DNA of 64,000 nt from Candidatus Woesearchaeota archaeon CG10_big_fil_rev_8_21_14_0_10_45_16 (GCA_002762785.1 PCXY01000004.1:124001-188000); one strand, 5' to 3'; counted from the stretch's first letter, positions 1-8,614 are shown. The notes: generated from the sequence alone by a model not told the origin. Numbers and translations: made by a program.

Positions 1-74
1 CGCTTACTATTGTTCTTGTAGCGGTAATCGGCTTCCTGCTGGTATCATTCCTGGAATCGCTGTATGATGGTTGA
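1..74 (+). CDS. C-terminal end of a membrane protein (partial)
   Basis: The third forward frame is open from the window edge and stops with TGA at 72-74. The 23 visible residues are strongly hydrophobic (LTIVLVAVIGFLLVSFLESL...), so this is most likely the last transmembrane helix of a protein whose body lies outside the window. The family cannot be named from so little sequence. It converges on the thioredoxin gene that ends at 106. Confidence 0.45.
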   Translation, partial: LTIVLVAVIGFLLVSFLESLYDG

Positions 75-105
75 GAATAAAAAGAAAAATTTCTTTAGAT
101 TAATT

Positions 106-1206
106 TCACCCAAACGTAAATGAATGCACCCTGACATCACCATGCATCTTCAGTTCTAATCCTGCCTGCTGATATTCGCCGTCAACCACGTTATACAGTC
201 TAGCTTCATCGACGACGATATACGATCGTTCACCATCAAAGATGACATCACTGCCGGCTTCTTGCGTAACGTAATGGTCGTCGACCAAGACATCTACCTC
301 GACCGGATCGTCAGCGTCTGCAACGATATTGACAGAACGGGCCATGAAACCTAATCCTAACGAGCCGTCGCCGAGAGATTCAACATTATCAGCATTGCTC
401 TGCCAGCGGCCGTCAAGATAGATGACATCTCTCTTTAAAGTTGATGGAAATGAATATTCGACCGCTTCGCCCGGTTTTAATCCGGGATCGCCAACATCCT
501 GACCGCGCGGCAGGGCAAATTCATACCCCAGGTATAGCTCTGGTGTCGTCGCTACGGCTACCTGTTCTTCAAGCACGGTGATATCTTCTTCCGGCATGTC
601 AGTTATTTCTGCTAATAATTCCTGGATCTTGCGTTCGGTCTCTTCATAGCCACCTTCACCGATATGGTCATAGCGGATGTATCCTTCAGAATCAATCAGA
701 TATTTGCGAGGCCAGAAGCGGTTCTGGAACGCTCTCCAGGTCTGCTTGTTGTTGTCCTGCACTACTCTATATTCGATGCCGTACTTCCCCATGGCCATAC
801 GGACATTGTCAGTATCTTTCTCAAACTCAAACTCCGGGGCATGGACGCCGATGATGACTAGTCCTTTATCTTTATATTTGGCATCCCAGGCCGTCAGGTA
901 TGGTAACGTCCTGATGCAGTTGATGCAGGAATAGGTCCAGAAATCGACCAACACGACTTTCCCCTGGAAATCACGGATGTGGATCCCTTCATCGGCGTTG
1001 ATATATCCGGTGATGCCTGTCAGTTCCGGTGATAACGGAAAACCATTCTTGACTGGGGCTCGAGTTTCGACGTATTGCTGGGTCTCTGTCACACCATCAA
1101 CTTCATCTACAATCGGTGTGTCGGCAACTCCAACTGTGTCTTTCTGAAGATAATAGATGGAAAAAACGATGGCAACGACCACGACCAGAAGAGCAAGCTT
1201 TTTCAT
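106..1206 (-). CDS. Membrane-anchored thioredoxin-like protein, DipZ C-terminal type
   Basis: 366 residues from the ATG at 1206, which overlaps the stop of the upstream ccdA-like gene as ATGA; this coupling decides the start. An N-terminal membrane anchor (about 3-20) and a short linker lead to a thioredoxin fold with the redox motif WTYSCINCIR (CxxC) and the HAPEFEFE and WPRKYLID segments typical of DipZ/TlpA-like proteins. The C-terminal 130 residues resemble the carbohydrate-binding-like domain that follows thioredoxin in DipZ. It probably receives electrons from the CcdA partner and reduces disulfides outside the membrane. In bacterial DipZ the two halves are fused; here they are separate, coupled genes. 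Confidence 0.85.
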   Translation of the reverse strand: MKKLALLVVVVAIVFSIYYLQKDTVGVADTPIVDEVDGVTETQQYVETRAPVKNGFPLSPELTGITGYINADEGIHIRDFQGKVVLVDFWTYSCINCIRTLPYLTAWDAKYKDKGLVIIGVHAPEFEFEKDTDNVRMAMGKYGIEYRVVQDNNKQTWRAFQNRFWPRKYLIDSEGYIRYDHIGEGGYEETERKIQELLAEITDMPEEDITVLEEQVAVATTPELYLGYEFALPRGQDVGDPGLKPGEAVEYSFPSTLKRDVIYLDGRWQSNADNVESLGDGSLGLGFMARSVNIVADADDPVEVDVLVDDHYVTQEAGSDVIFDGERSYIVVDEARLYNVVDGEYQQAGLELKMHGDVRVHSFTFG

Positions 1207-1931
1207 CGTTTCACCCCGACCGATGCCAGATAAGACAAGAACGCTGGTATCAACGGCAGGACGCAAGGACTAAGGAACGAGACGAAACCTGCAAAGAAAG
1301 CGATGCCCAGATTGAGACTGCTCATGCTGGTGCCGACGTTAAGAGCAGTCAGGAAATTGGCGATCAAGGAAAAGTTAGCGATACGGCTAAGCTGATTGGT
1401 GAATACAAAAACACCTAAAGCGATAAGGATGACGCCAAAGACATACTGTAAATACTGTATCCATCGGCCTGCTTTAGAGATCAGTTTCTGGGCCTGGTTG
1501 GTGAACAAACCCACCAATAAGAAAGGAATACCTAGGCCGAGAGAATACGACATCATCAACAGGAAAGCTGTTCCCGGCTGGGTTATAGCTAGAGTAAGGA
1601 TCGCTCCTAGTACTGCGCCGACACAGGGAGTCCAGCCGACAGCAAAGGCCGCGCCAAAGATAAATGAAGCGAGGTACATGGAGTGAAATCTTTTTTTAAC
1701 ATGAAGTTTATGTTCCTGTTGTAAGAACGGGATATTGATCAATCCTAACAGATAGATACCGAACAGGATGATGATTGCTCCGCCGATCCTTCCTAACCAG
1801 ATCTGCACTGGACCTGCCACGTTTGCCAGGACGCTTTGTAATAAAACTCCTACTATTGAGAACACTACTGAAAAACCCAGCACGAAGAAGATGCTGGCTA
1901 TGAATATCCGCCAATTTCGTTTTGTTTCCAT
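1203..1931 (-). CDS. ccdA: CcdA/DsbD-type transmembrane electron transporter, apparently circularly permuted
   Basis: 242 residues with about six membrane helices. CcdA passes electrons from cytoplasmic thioredoxin to outward-facing thiol proteins through one cysteine in each half. Both motifs are present but in unusual order: GWTPCVGAVLGAIL lies mid-protein, while the segment that normally opens the protein, GFVSFLSPCVLPLIPAFLSY, is at the C-terminus. The N-terminus begins with what is normally helix 2 (FFVLGFSVVFSIVGV). The start is the ATG at 1931, six bases after GAGGTG; a GTG at 1940 lies inside that ribosome-binding site. It is translationally coupled to the thioredoxin gene downstream. 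The family is clear; the permutation is read directly from the residue order. Confidence 0.85.
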   Translation of the reverse strand: METKRNWRIFIASIFFVLGFSVVFSIVGVLLQSVLANVAGPVQIWLGRIGGAIIILFGIYLLGLINIPFLQQEHKLHVKKRFHSMYLASFIFGAAFAVGWTPCVGAVLGAILTLAITQPGTAFLLMMSYSLGLGIPFLLVGLFTNQAQKLISKAGRWIQYLQYVFGVILIALGVFVFTNQLSRIANFSLIANFLTALNVGTSMSSLNLGIAFFAGFVSFLSPCVLPLIPAFLSYLASVGVKR

Positions 1932-1993
1932 ACTGTCCACCTCTTTATCTCTTTAGCATAGGTAAACTTTATTCTTTATAAAATTGATGGGGG

Positions 1994-2488
1994 ATGGCAA
2001 GTTATATAAACAGAAAAGACCTGACCACCATTATGGCGAAACATGGTTCCTTACTGTTTGAATATTCGCAGATAACTCCTAATATCTACGTAGGTACTAA
2101 CATGTGCTGTCAGACTCATTTCAAGAAAGTGCTGGTAAAGAAGGGCATCAGTGCTGACATCAGCCTTGAGCAGGAACGTGTCGATAAGCCGTTCGGCGTC
2201 AGTTATTACTGCTGGCTTCCTACTAAGGATCATACTCCACCTGACCGTAAGCAGCTTTTGATCGGAGTTCAGCTTTTAACTTCCCTCATCTCTCATAAAG
2301 AAAAGGCCTATGTCCATTGTCAGAGAGGTCATGGAAGAGCTCCTACGTTAGTAGCAGCTTACTTGATAAGTCAAGGGAAAAGCGTTGAGGATGCAATCGA
2401 TCTGATCAAGAAAAAAAGGCCTTCCATCCATCTGGAGAAAAATCAAATTCTGGCGTTGAAAAGATTTGGAAAGTTTCTTAAGAGATGA
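1994..2488 (+). CDS. Dual-specificity protein phosphatase-like
   Basis: 164 residues. The signature HCQRGHGRAPT holds the phosphatase P-loop CX5R (Cys109, Arg115), and Asp79 in TKDHTPP is a candidate general acid. The overall pattern fits small dual-specificity/PTP-like phosphatases that dephosphorylate proteins or small phospho-compounds; the substrate is unknown. A TATA-like TTTATAAAA lies at about 1975-1982, roughly 15-20 bases before the ATG, so a leaderless transcript is possible though the spacing is short. The stop overlaps the next start (ATGA at 2485-2488), so it is coupled to the FAD oxidoreductase. Confidence 0.8.
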   Translation: MASYINRKDLTTIMAKHGSLLFEYSQITPNIYVGTNMCCQTHFKKVLVKKGISADISLEQERVDKPFGVSYYCWLPTKDHTPPDRKQLLIGVQLLTSLISHKEKAYVHCQRGHGRAPTLVAAYLISQGKSVEDAIDLIKKKRPSIHLEKNQILALKRFGKFLKR

Positions 2489-3798
2489 ACATGAAACGAT
2501 ATCAAGTAGCGATCATCGGAGCTGGTGTTACTGGTACGTCTATCTTATATGTTTTGAGCAAGTATACAGATGTTAAAAGTATCGTCCTGATCGAAAAATA
2601 TTCCGGAGTGGCTAAAGTCCAGTCGGCTTCCACCAATAACAGCCAGACTTTACATTTTGGCGATATCGAAACCCATTACACGCCTGAGAAAGCTAAAAAG
2701 GTCAAAGAAGCTGCTGACATGGTGCGGATCTACGTTGAGAAGCATGGCCGGCATCTTTACCGCAAGTTTCACAAGATGGCTCTTGCCGTCGGGAAAGACG
2801 AAGTGAAGACTTTAACAGAACGGCAGAAAGTATTTAGCAAGATCTTTCCCAAACTAAAGTTGATCGGTAGAAAAGAGTTAGAAAAGATCGAACCGAATGT
2901 TGTCAAAGGCCGCGATCCAGATGTAGAACTGGCAGCCGCTTTCACTGAAGATGGCTATGCTGTCAATTACGGCAAGCTTTCAGAAGATTTTGTCAAAGAG
3001 GCTCAGAGGTCTGATAAAGAGATTGATATTCTGTTTAACACTTCTATTGATTCCATCATAAAAAAAGATAAGCATTACTTGCTGAAACATAAAAATACAG
3101 AGATCATGGCCGATGCCGTCATCGTCGCCGCTTCTGCTAATAGCTTAACATTTGCCCATCGGTTAGGTTACGGGAAAGACCTCATCCTGCTGCCGGTAGC
3201 CGGCGATTTCTTCTGCGTCCCTAAGCTTCTTAACGGCAAGGTCTATATGATGCAGCATCCGGACCTGCCATTCGCAGCCATCCACGGTGATCCTGATGTC
3301 ACTAACCCAGATGAGACTCGTTTTGGACCTATCGCCAAAGTTATCCCCGTCCTGGAGAAAAGGAATTATGCTTCATCGATCGATTTTCTCAAGTTGTTCC
3401 GTTTTCGCTGGTCAGCTCTCATGAGCCTGCTGGCAATCCTTTCCAAGCCAGTTTATTATCGTTACGTATTCTGGAACTTCTTGTACGGCATTCCCTTCAT
3501 CGGCAAATATTTCTTTCTGAAAGAGGTCCGCAAGATCGTCCCTTCTCTGAAAGGTTCACAGTTGAAGTACGGTCGGGGCATCGGCGGTATCAGGCCGCAG
3601 GTAGTAGATACCAAGACTAAGAAAGTTTCTTTAGGTGAAGCTAAGATCGTCGGAGACAGGATCATCTTCAACATCACTCCTTCTCCCGGCGCTTCGGTCT
3701 GTCTTAAGAACGCTGAAGAAGATGTCCGGAAAGTTTGTGAGTTCCTAGGATCAACCTTTGATCAGAAAAGGTTTGATGCTGAATTTAAGACTGGCTGA
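2485..3798 (+). CDS. FAD-dependent oxidoreductase, malate:quinone oxidoreductase-like
   Basis: 437 residues. The N-terminus has a Rossmann FAD-binding motif (VAIIGAGVTGTS), followed by NNSQTLHFGDIETHYT, which resembles the NSQT..H.GDIET.YT block of malate:quinone oxidoreductases. A later GxG-rich segment (YGRGIGGIRPQ) fits the C-terminal FAD contact of that family. Mqo oxidises malate and passes electrons to quinone at the membrane face; whether this organism has quinones cannot be judged here, so a related 2-hydroxyacid oxidase is an alternative. It follows the phosphatase with ATGA overlap and overlaps the convergent cysS by 14 bases. Confidence 0.65.
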   Translation: MNMKRYQVAIIGAGVTGTSILYVLSKYTDVKSIVLIEKYSGVAKVQSASTNNSQTLHFGDIETHYTPEKAKKVKEAADMVRIYVEKHGRHLYRKFHKMALAVGKDEVKTLTERQKVFSKIFPKLKLIGRKELEKIEPNVVKGRDPDVELAAAFTEDGYAVNYGKLSEDFVKEAQRSDKEIDILFNTSIDSIIKKDKHYLLKHKNTEIMADAVIVAASANSLTFAHRLGYGKDLILLPVAGDFFCVPKLLNGKVYMMQHPDLPFAAIHGDPDVTNPDETRFGPIAKVIPVLEKRNYASSIDFLKLFRFRWSALMSLLAILSKPVYYRYVFWNFLYGIPFIGKYFFLKEVRKIVPSLKGSQLKYGRGIGGIRPQVVDTKTKKVSLGEAKIVGDRIIFNITPSPGASVCLKNAEEDVRKVCEFLGSTFDQKRFDAEFKTG

Positions 3799-5176
3799 TC
3801 TCATATCCTTCTTTGGTATCGCCGACAGTATAGCCTAACTTAGCTATCTTCTCTCGTAGTTCATCAGACTTCTTCCAATCTTTCTTCTCTCTCGCTCTCT
3901 GCCTTTCTTCAGCTAGAGAAATCACTTCTTTCGGCACATCAGCTTTCTCTGCGCCATTTAGATCTAAGCCCAGAACGTCATCAAATTTTAACAATAGAGA
4001 GTACTTATCCTTACCGCTGAGAGTTTTATCTTTCAGCATCTCCCACATCGTAGCCAGAGCTTTTGGTGTATTTAAGTCATCGTCCAGATCCTTTCCAAAA
4101 GCATCAAGATATTTTTTCTGTCTGGTCTTACTTTCTTTACTTTCTGAATCTTTTAGTTCTAATACTTTGTCGACTAGCTTTCTACGGGCTTTCTGAGCGC
4201 CTTCCAACGCTTCAAAGGTAAACATCAAAGGTTTCTTGTAATGTGTCCCTAAGCATAGATAACGGAAATCCAGAGGATCATAACCTTTCTTCTCTAAAGC
4301 AGTAAGCGTGATGAAATTGTCGCCGGACTTGGCCATCTTCTTTCCAGCGCCTAATACCAACCATTCATTGTGGAGCCAGTATTTCACCCATGGTTTCTTG
4401 CTGAAAGCTGCTTCCGACTGGGCAATTTCATTGGTATGGTGGATGGCGATGTGTTCCCGACCACCACAATGGATATCAAATTGTTTCCCTAAGTACTTAG
4501 AAGCCATGGCTGAACATTCGATATGCCAGCCCGGGAAACCTTTTCCCCATGGTGCTTCCCAACCTAAAGAGTCGTTAAACTTCCAGAGAGCGAAATCTTC
4601 CGGGTTCTTTTTCTCTGTCTTGCCCTTCAACCTGGCATGTTCTTCATCAGATTGTTGATCAGAACCGAGCAGCTTGCCGTAATCAGGTAATCTGGACGTG
4701 TCGAAGTAAACGCCGTCACTGGTCTTGTAGGTAAACTTCTTCTTTTCCAGCGATCCAATCAGCTCAATATCTTCTTTGATATGTTCGCTGGCTTTTGGCA
4801 TGAAGTCCGGAATTAGAATCTGTAGCTTATCCAGGTCATCTTTGAAAGCTTGTGTATATTTCTCTGCCAATTTACCCATGCCTTCTAATGTTAAAGGCAG
4901 GCCTTCCCTTTGCAGGCCTTTGGTCATCTTGTCTTCCCCCTGGTCTGCATCAGATGTAAGGTGGCCGACGTCAGTGATGTTCATGACATGTTTCACTTTA
5001 TAGCCATCAAGAATTAGGACTCTTTTCAATATGTCAGTAAACACATAAGCCCGTAGGTTGCCGATGTGCGCATAGTTATAGACGGTCGGTCCGCAGGTGT
5101 AGAGACCGACAGCCTTGCCTAATGGAATAAATTTTTCTCTCTTTTTACTCAGCGTGTTAGATAATACTAATGGCAT
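3785..5176 (-). CDS. cysS: Cysteinyl-tRNA synthetase
   Basis: 463 residues, the usual CysRS length. Class I signatures are present: HIGN in the position of HIGH (about 37-40) and KMAKSGDN in place of KMSKS. Zinc ligands are visible as TCGPT near the N-terminus, GWHIECSAM and HHTNE. It charges tRNA-Cys with cysteine. The gene begins one base after the stop of the ThiI-like gene, so the two form an operon that links cysteine use and tRNA thiolation. The Ala in KMAKS is a modest deviation from the consensus. Confidence 0.95.
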   Translation of the reverse strand: MPLVLSNTLSKKREKFIPLGKAVGLYTCGPTVYNYAHIGNLRAYVFTDILKRVLILDGYKVKHVMNITDVGHLTSDADQGEDKMTKGLQREGLPLTLEGMGKLAEKYTQAFKDDLDKLQILIPDFMPKASEHIKEDIELIGSLEKKKFTYKTSDGVYFDTSRLPDYGKLLGSDQQSDEEHARLKGKTEKKNPEDFALWKFNDSLGWEAPWGKGFPGWHIECSAMASKYLGKQFDIHCGGREHIAIHHTNEIAQSEAAFSKKPWVKYWLHNEWLVLGAGKKMAKSGDNFITLTALEKKGYDPLDFRYLCLGTHYKKPLMFTFEALEGAQKARRKLVDKVLELKDSESKESKTRQKKYLDAFGKDLDDDLNTPKALATMWEMLKDKTLSGKDKYSLLLKFDDVLGLDLNGAEKADVPKEVISLAEERQRAREKKDWKKSDELREKIAKLGYTVGDTKEGYEISQS

Positions 5177-5177
5177 T

Positions 5178-5792
5178 TTAGAAAGAGAGTATCTCTGCTT
5201 TATTTAAACTTTCTTCCAGCAGTTTCGGCAGGTCTAACTGTTCCAGGTCCCGTCTGATCTCTTCCGGGTTGGCTCTAGTAGCCGGATCCTTCGGACCAAG
5301 AAGGCTGCAGATCTCCGGTCCTTTAGAAATATCGTACGTTCCGGCCTTCTTGGCCATGTTGATGATCTCCTGCTTGTCAAAGGTAAGGACTGGCCTGAAG
5401 ATCTCCATCCCCACGTTTTTGGTGATAGTTGTTAGGTTCTGCAAGGTCTGGCTGGATACCTGGGCCAGGTTTTCTCCAGTGATCAGATATTTTGCATCCT
5501 CTTTCTTCGCGACTATAGCTGCCGTCTGGAACATGACGATCTTGCTAAGGATGTAATAATTCTTATGGTGGCATTTTTCGGTGAGAATCTTCAATACTTC
5601 AACAAAAGGGATAAGATAGACTTTCTTCACTTGGAGAACCTTGACCAGCTCTTTGACTTTCTCTACCTCTTTCTCATCGGTCAGCGGCAGCTGGTGAAAA
5701 TGGACGGCGATGATATCCAACCGTTCTTTCATCAGGTTTATAGCTACTGGAGAATCGATTCCTCCCGACAGTAAAGCGACCCCTTTTTCCAT
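5178..5792 (-). CDS. thiI: ThiI-like PP-loop tRNA sulfurtransferase core (no THUMP domain)
   Basis: 204 residues from the ATG at 5792; a longer frame begins upstream but the TATA box lies inside it. The PP-loop SGGIDSPVA, the GENLAQVSSQTLQNL block, FRPVLTFDKQEII and PEICSLLGP match the adenylating/sulfur-transfer domain of ThiI, which makes 4-thiouridine in tRNA. The N-terminal ferredoxin-like and THUMP domains of full ThiI (about 390 residues) are absent, and no rhodanese domain follows. A separate THUMP protein may supply tRNA binding. A cysteine desulfurase at 30090 is a candidate sulfur donor. Operon with cysS. Confidence 0.8.
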   Translation of the reverse strand: MEKGVALLSGGIDSPVAINLMKERLDIIAVHFHQLPLTDEKEVEKVKELVKVLQVKKVYLIPFVEVLKILTEKCHHKNYYILSKIVMFQTAAIVAKKEDAKYLITGENLAQVSSQTLQNLTTITKNVGMEIFRPVLTFDKQEIINMAKKAGTYDISKGPEICSLLGPKDPATRANPEEIRRDLEQLDLPKLLEESLNKAEILSF

Positions 5793-5813
5793 GACCCTAG
5801 AATAAATAAGTAG

Positions 5814-5822
5814 ATATTTAAA
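5814..5822 (-). promoter_or_regulatory. TATA box of the thiI-cysS operon
   Basis: TTTAAATAT on the minus strand, centred 26 bases before the ATG at 5792. The spacing implies a leaderless mRNA and supports the short ThiI start. Confidence 0.6.
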
Positions 5823-5876
5823 ATTTTGGGTGGTGGGGGCTCTGTAGAAAACCATCTTTATTCTAAACAAAAACCT

Positions 5877-5885
5877 TTATATTAA
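5877..5885 (+). promoter_or_regulatory. TATA box of the transglutaminase gene
   Basis: TTTATATTA about 28 bases before the ATG at 5909, again consistent with a leaderless transcript. It is divergent from the thiI promoter 60 bases away. Confidence 0.55.
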
Positions 5886-5908
5886 CTCTCTAACTCCTAA
5901 ACGATACC

Positions 5909-7867
5909 ATGAAGAGGTTGTTCTTTGTCCTTCTATTGATCCTCATCCCGCAAGCTTTAGCTGCTGACTTCTACTTTGATGATTCGCTGAACATCCAGAT
6001 GAGCATTGCCGGTGGTTTTTCTCTGGTTCCGGATGGAGACGGCGCTAAAGTAGAAGAAGTGTCCACGGAACTGCTGTTGTTTCCGCATACCGATTACCGG
6101 CAGAGTGTTCTCAGCGTCGATACCGAGGGGAAGGTTAAAGATGAATCTGTATCATTTGTCTGGAATTCTCCGCAGTTAGGCGAAAAAGACTTTCATTATA
6201 CTGCTAATGTTAATACTGTCAACCAGCGGCTGAAAGTCAAGAACAAGATCCCTTTTCCGCTTTCAGATCAGGATGTAGTTGGTCTGGAACAATACTTACA
6301 GCCAACTATTACTATAGATTCAAATAATCCAGAAGTCATCAAAAAAGCAGCCGAACTGGCTGACGGTGAAGATGATCTGTTCAAAGTGGCTTTCAACCTG
6401 GCCAATTGGGTGGAATCCAACGTCAAATATGATCTTAATACAGTAACTGCCAAAGCTTCCAAGTCTGCTTCCTGGGTCTTGCAGAACAAGCAAGGTGTCT
6501 GCGATGAGATGACTTCATTATTTGTAGCCATGGCCCGCTCTTTGGGAATACCGGCCCGTTTCGTCTCAGGTATCAGCTATTCAACATCTCCTCTTTTCCC
6601 TGAACCCTGGCAGCCGCATGGCTGGGCCGAAGCATATTTTCCTGAAGTCGGCTGGGTAAGTTTTGACATAACCTTTGGTGAATATGGTTATATCGATGTG
6701 ACCCATGTCAAGTTTCGCGACGGTTTTGATCCAGCTGAGCCGGCCACGACCTATCACTGGGTGTCACATAATGTTGAACTGCAGGCTAAAGAACTTGACT
6801 TCGATATCCAAGTTACGGGAAGAGGCTCGAGGATCACGGAAGATCTGTTATTAGAACAGGAAGTCCTTTCACCATCCGTCGATTTCGGCAGTTATAATCT
6901 GGTCAAGGGCATCATTAAGAACACCGGCGATTATTATGCTGCCACAACCTTGCAGCTGGCCATCCCGTCGGAAGTTGAAGTGCTGGGAAGAAACCGGCGG
7001 ACAATATTGTTAGATCCAAAGCAGGTGCGGGAAACTTACTGGATCGTCAGGGTCAAGGACGATCTTAACCCTCATTTCAGCTATGAGTTTCCCAGCGTCA
7101 TCTATTCAGAAAAGAATGTTTCCATCCGTGATTCGTTCAGCGCCAAGTCTGGTGAAGAGGTTTTCTCTAAAGAAGAGATCGAGCAGCTGACGGTCGAGGA
7201 CGAGGATAAGACCTATTCTAGAAAAGTCTCCATCGATTGTTCGTATCCTGAAAACGTGAAACTATATGCTGCTTTTACCGCTTCCTGCACCCTTCGCAAT
7301 AGAGGGAATGCTAATCTCGACAATATCCGCTTCTGCCTTGATGATGACTGTAAAGCTGTATCATTGCCGATAAACCAGCAGTCTGTCAGGACCTTGACCA
7401 TCCCAGCTTCGACGGTCGGCCGGCAGAAACTGATAGTCAGCGCCGTCAATACTTTGGTGGAAAAGCGTGATTCCTTCTCTTATCAGGTTGTCGACGATCC
7501 GGCTCTCTCTATCGTCGCTGCTCACCCTTCAGTTGTCCATCCAGGGGAATCTTTTGACATCTCTTTGGACGTCATGAAAACATCTTTCAGCGTTCCTGAG
7601 AACATCGTCGTCTCCATCAGCCATGCCGGTTTCGAGAACACGTGGGAGATCGCTAATTTTCAGGAACAGCAGCGGTTGACACTTACTATGGATAAGCCGC
7701 GTCTCAGCCGCAGCAACAGTTTCCTGGTCAAGGCAGTCTGGCAGGATAGTGAAGGTAAGATCTTCTCTGATGATCAGGAAATTCTTATCGATGCTGAGCC
7801 GCTTTCATTCAAAGACAGGATCACCTTGTTCTTTAACGGAATAATCAACGCTTTCTATTCAAATTAA
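5909..7867 (+). CDS. Secreted transglutaminase-like (cysteine protease fold) protein
   Basis: 652 residues. A signal peptide (MKRLFFVLLLILIPQALA) precedes a beta-rich region and then a transglutaminase core: Cys about 197 in KQGVCDEMTSLF, His in QPHGWAEAYF and Asp in SFDITFGEYG form the expected Cys-His-Asp triad. The C-terminal half has immunoglobulin/CARDB-like repeats (LYAAFTASCTLRNRGNANLDNI and a later PSVVHPGESFDISLDV). Such archaeal proteins act at the cell surface as proteases or amidases, but the substrate is unknown. The C-terminus ends in an amphipathic hydrophobic stretch that could touch the membrane. Confidence 0.85.
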   Translation: MKRLFFVLLLILIPQALAADFYFDDSLNIQMSIAGGFSLVPDGDGAKVEEVSTELLLFPHTDYRQSVLSVDTEGKVKDESVSFVWNSPQLGEKDFHYTANVNTVNQRLKVKNKIPFPLSDQDVVGLEQYLQPTITIDSNNPEVIKKAAELADGEDDLFKVAFNLANWVESNVKYDLNTVTAKASKSASWVLQNKQGVCDEMTSLFVAMARSLGIPARFVSGISYSTSPLFPEPWQPHGWAEAYFPEVGWVSFDITFGEYGYIDVTHVKFRDGFDPAEPATTYHWVSHNVELQAKELDFDIQVTGRGSRITEDLLLEQEVLSPSVDFGSYNLVKGIIKNTGDYYAATTLQLAIPSEVEVLGRNRRTILLDPKQVRETYWIVRVKDDLNPHFSYEFPSVIYSEKNVSIRDSFSAKSGEEVFSKEEIEQLTVEDEDKTYSRKVSIDCSYPENVKLYAAFTASCTLRNRGNANLDNIRFCLDDDCKAVSLPINQQSVRTLTIPASTVGRQKLIVSAVNTLVEKRDSFSYQVVDDPALSIVAAHPSVVHPGESFDISLDVMKTSFSVPENIVVSISHAGFENTWEIANFQEQQRLTLTMDKPRLSRSNSFLVKAVWQDSEGKIFSDDQEILIDAEPLSFKDRITLFFNGIINAFYSN

Positions 7868-7998
7868 AGAAGATAAAGAAGATCTACTCTAATTAAAGAA
7901 AATGCTTCTCCGAGACGCATCCGATGGATTTTCGCTGATTTCACTTAAAGACGACAGAAACCCAGAATAAACTAATAAAAAAAATAAAAAAAGAAGAC

Positions 7999-8190
7999 TT
8001 ATCTTTTCTTCTTAGCAGCTTTTCTTTTTGGAGCCGCCTTTCTTTTAGCTGGCTTCTTAGCAGCTACTTTCCTTTTAGCTGGCTTCCTTTTTGGAGCTGC
8101 TTTTCTCTTTGCTGCTTTTCTTTTAGCTGGAGCTTTCTTAGCTACTCTCTTCCGAGCTGTAGATTTCTTTTTTGTTGCTTTTCGAACCAT
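7999..8190 (-). CDS. Lys/Ala/Arg-rich histone H1-like small protein
   Basis: 63 residues composed almost only of Lys, Arg, Ala and Pro, with repeated PAKRKAA/APKRKAA units, like the C-terminal tail of histone H1 or bacterial H1-like proteins. It most likely binds DNA or RNA non-specifically and condenses it. The ATG at 8190 follows GAGGTG with a seven-base spacer; a TTG one codon upstream is unlikely. There is no globular domain. It lies upstream of and divergent from pan. Low sequence complexity means homology cannot be asserted. Confidence 0.75.
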   Translation of the reverse strand: MVRKATKKKSTARKRVAKKAPAKRKAAKRKAAPKRKPAKRKVAAKKPAKRKAAPKRKAAKKKR

Positions 8191-8236
8191 CAAGAGTTCA
8201 CCTCTTTATTTTTTCTAAGCGGAGAAAAGTAGTTTA

Positions 8237-8248
8237 CCTTTTTAAAAG
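8237..8248 (-). promoter_or_regulatory. TATA box of the H1-like gene
   Basis: CTTTTAAAAAGG on the minus strand, about 53 bases before the ATG at 8190. This would give a leader of about 25 bases that includes the GAGGTG ribosome-binding site. Confidence 0.5.
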
Positions 8249-8418
8249 TTTCTAAAACGCAACTCGTTTTTTGTCGCTTCCGATTTTCAGAAATATTTTT
8301 TGGCGTTTTGAAAACTTTTTTTTTGTTTTCTTTGCATGATCTTTTGTTTTTTACATTTTATCGTCGGTGATTTTTCTTTCTGAAACTTAAGATGATGTTT
8401 TAATTATTCTAGAAAAAG

Positions 8419-8577
8419 ATGAAAAACGATCAGTTCAATCTGTTCTTTTACGAATTCACCGTGCCACGATGGAAAAATTTTAACATTCAACATCAAGGCG
8501 TAAAGATTTTTCTAAGAAATTCTTTTTTCTTGGTTGACAAAAAGTTCTGTCGTGTTATTTCGCCGCCGGCTATCTAA
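8419..8577 (+). CDS. Possible small protein (52 aa), unsupported by homology
   Basis: Reading frame MKNDQFNLFFYEFTV...ISPPAI, rich in aromatic residues. An AT-rich TATA-like TTTTAATTATT lies about 20-25 bases before its ATG, which suits the leaderless pattern of this genome. No Shine-Dalgarno or recognisable domain is seen. It may be a chance frame in an AT-rich spacer, or a small gene just upstream of pan. Confidence 0.25.
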   Translation: MKNDQFNLFFYEFTVPRWKNFNIQHQGVKIFLRNSFFLVDKKFCRVISPPAI

Positions 8578-8592
8578 AACTCCCTTTTCTCG

Positions 8593-8614
8593 CAATCTTT
8601 AAAAAGAAAGATTG
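8593..8614 (+). promoter_or_regulatory. pan promoter: TATA box inside a perfect inverted repeat
   Basis: CAATCTTT-AAAAAG-AAAGATTG is a perfect 8-base inverted repeat whose centre contains the TATA element TTTAAAAAG (8598-8606). The ATG of pan is at 8628, about 26 bases after the TATA centre, so the mRNA is probably leaderless. A dimeric repressor bound here would directly block TBP. Confidence 0.55.

Noticed and set aside
1203-1206. Frameshift or lost N-terminus to explain the unusual CcdA order
   Set aside because: The frame is continuous with a proper ribosome-binding site at 1931 and both cysteine helices are present once each.
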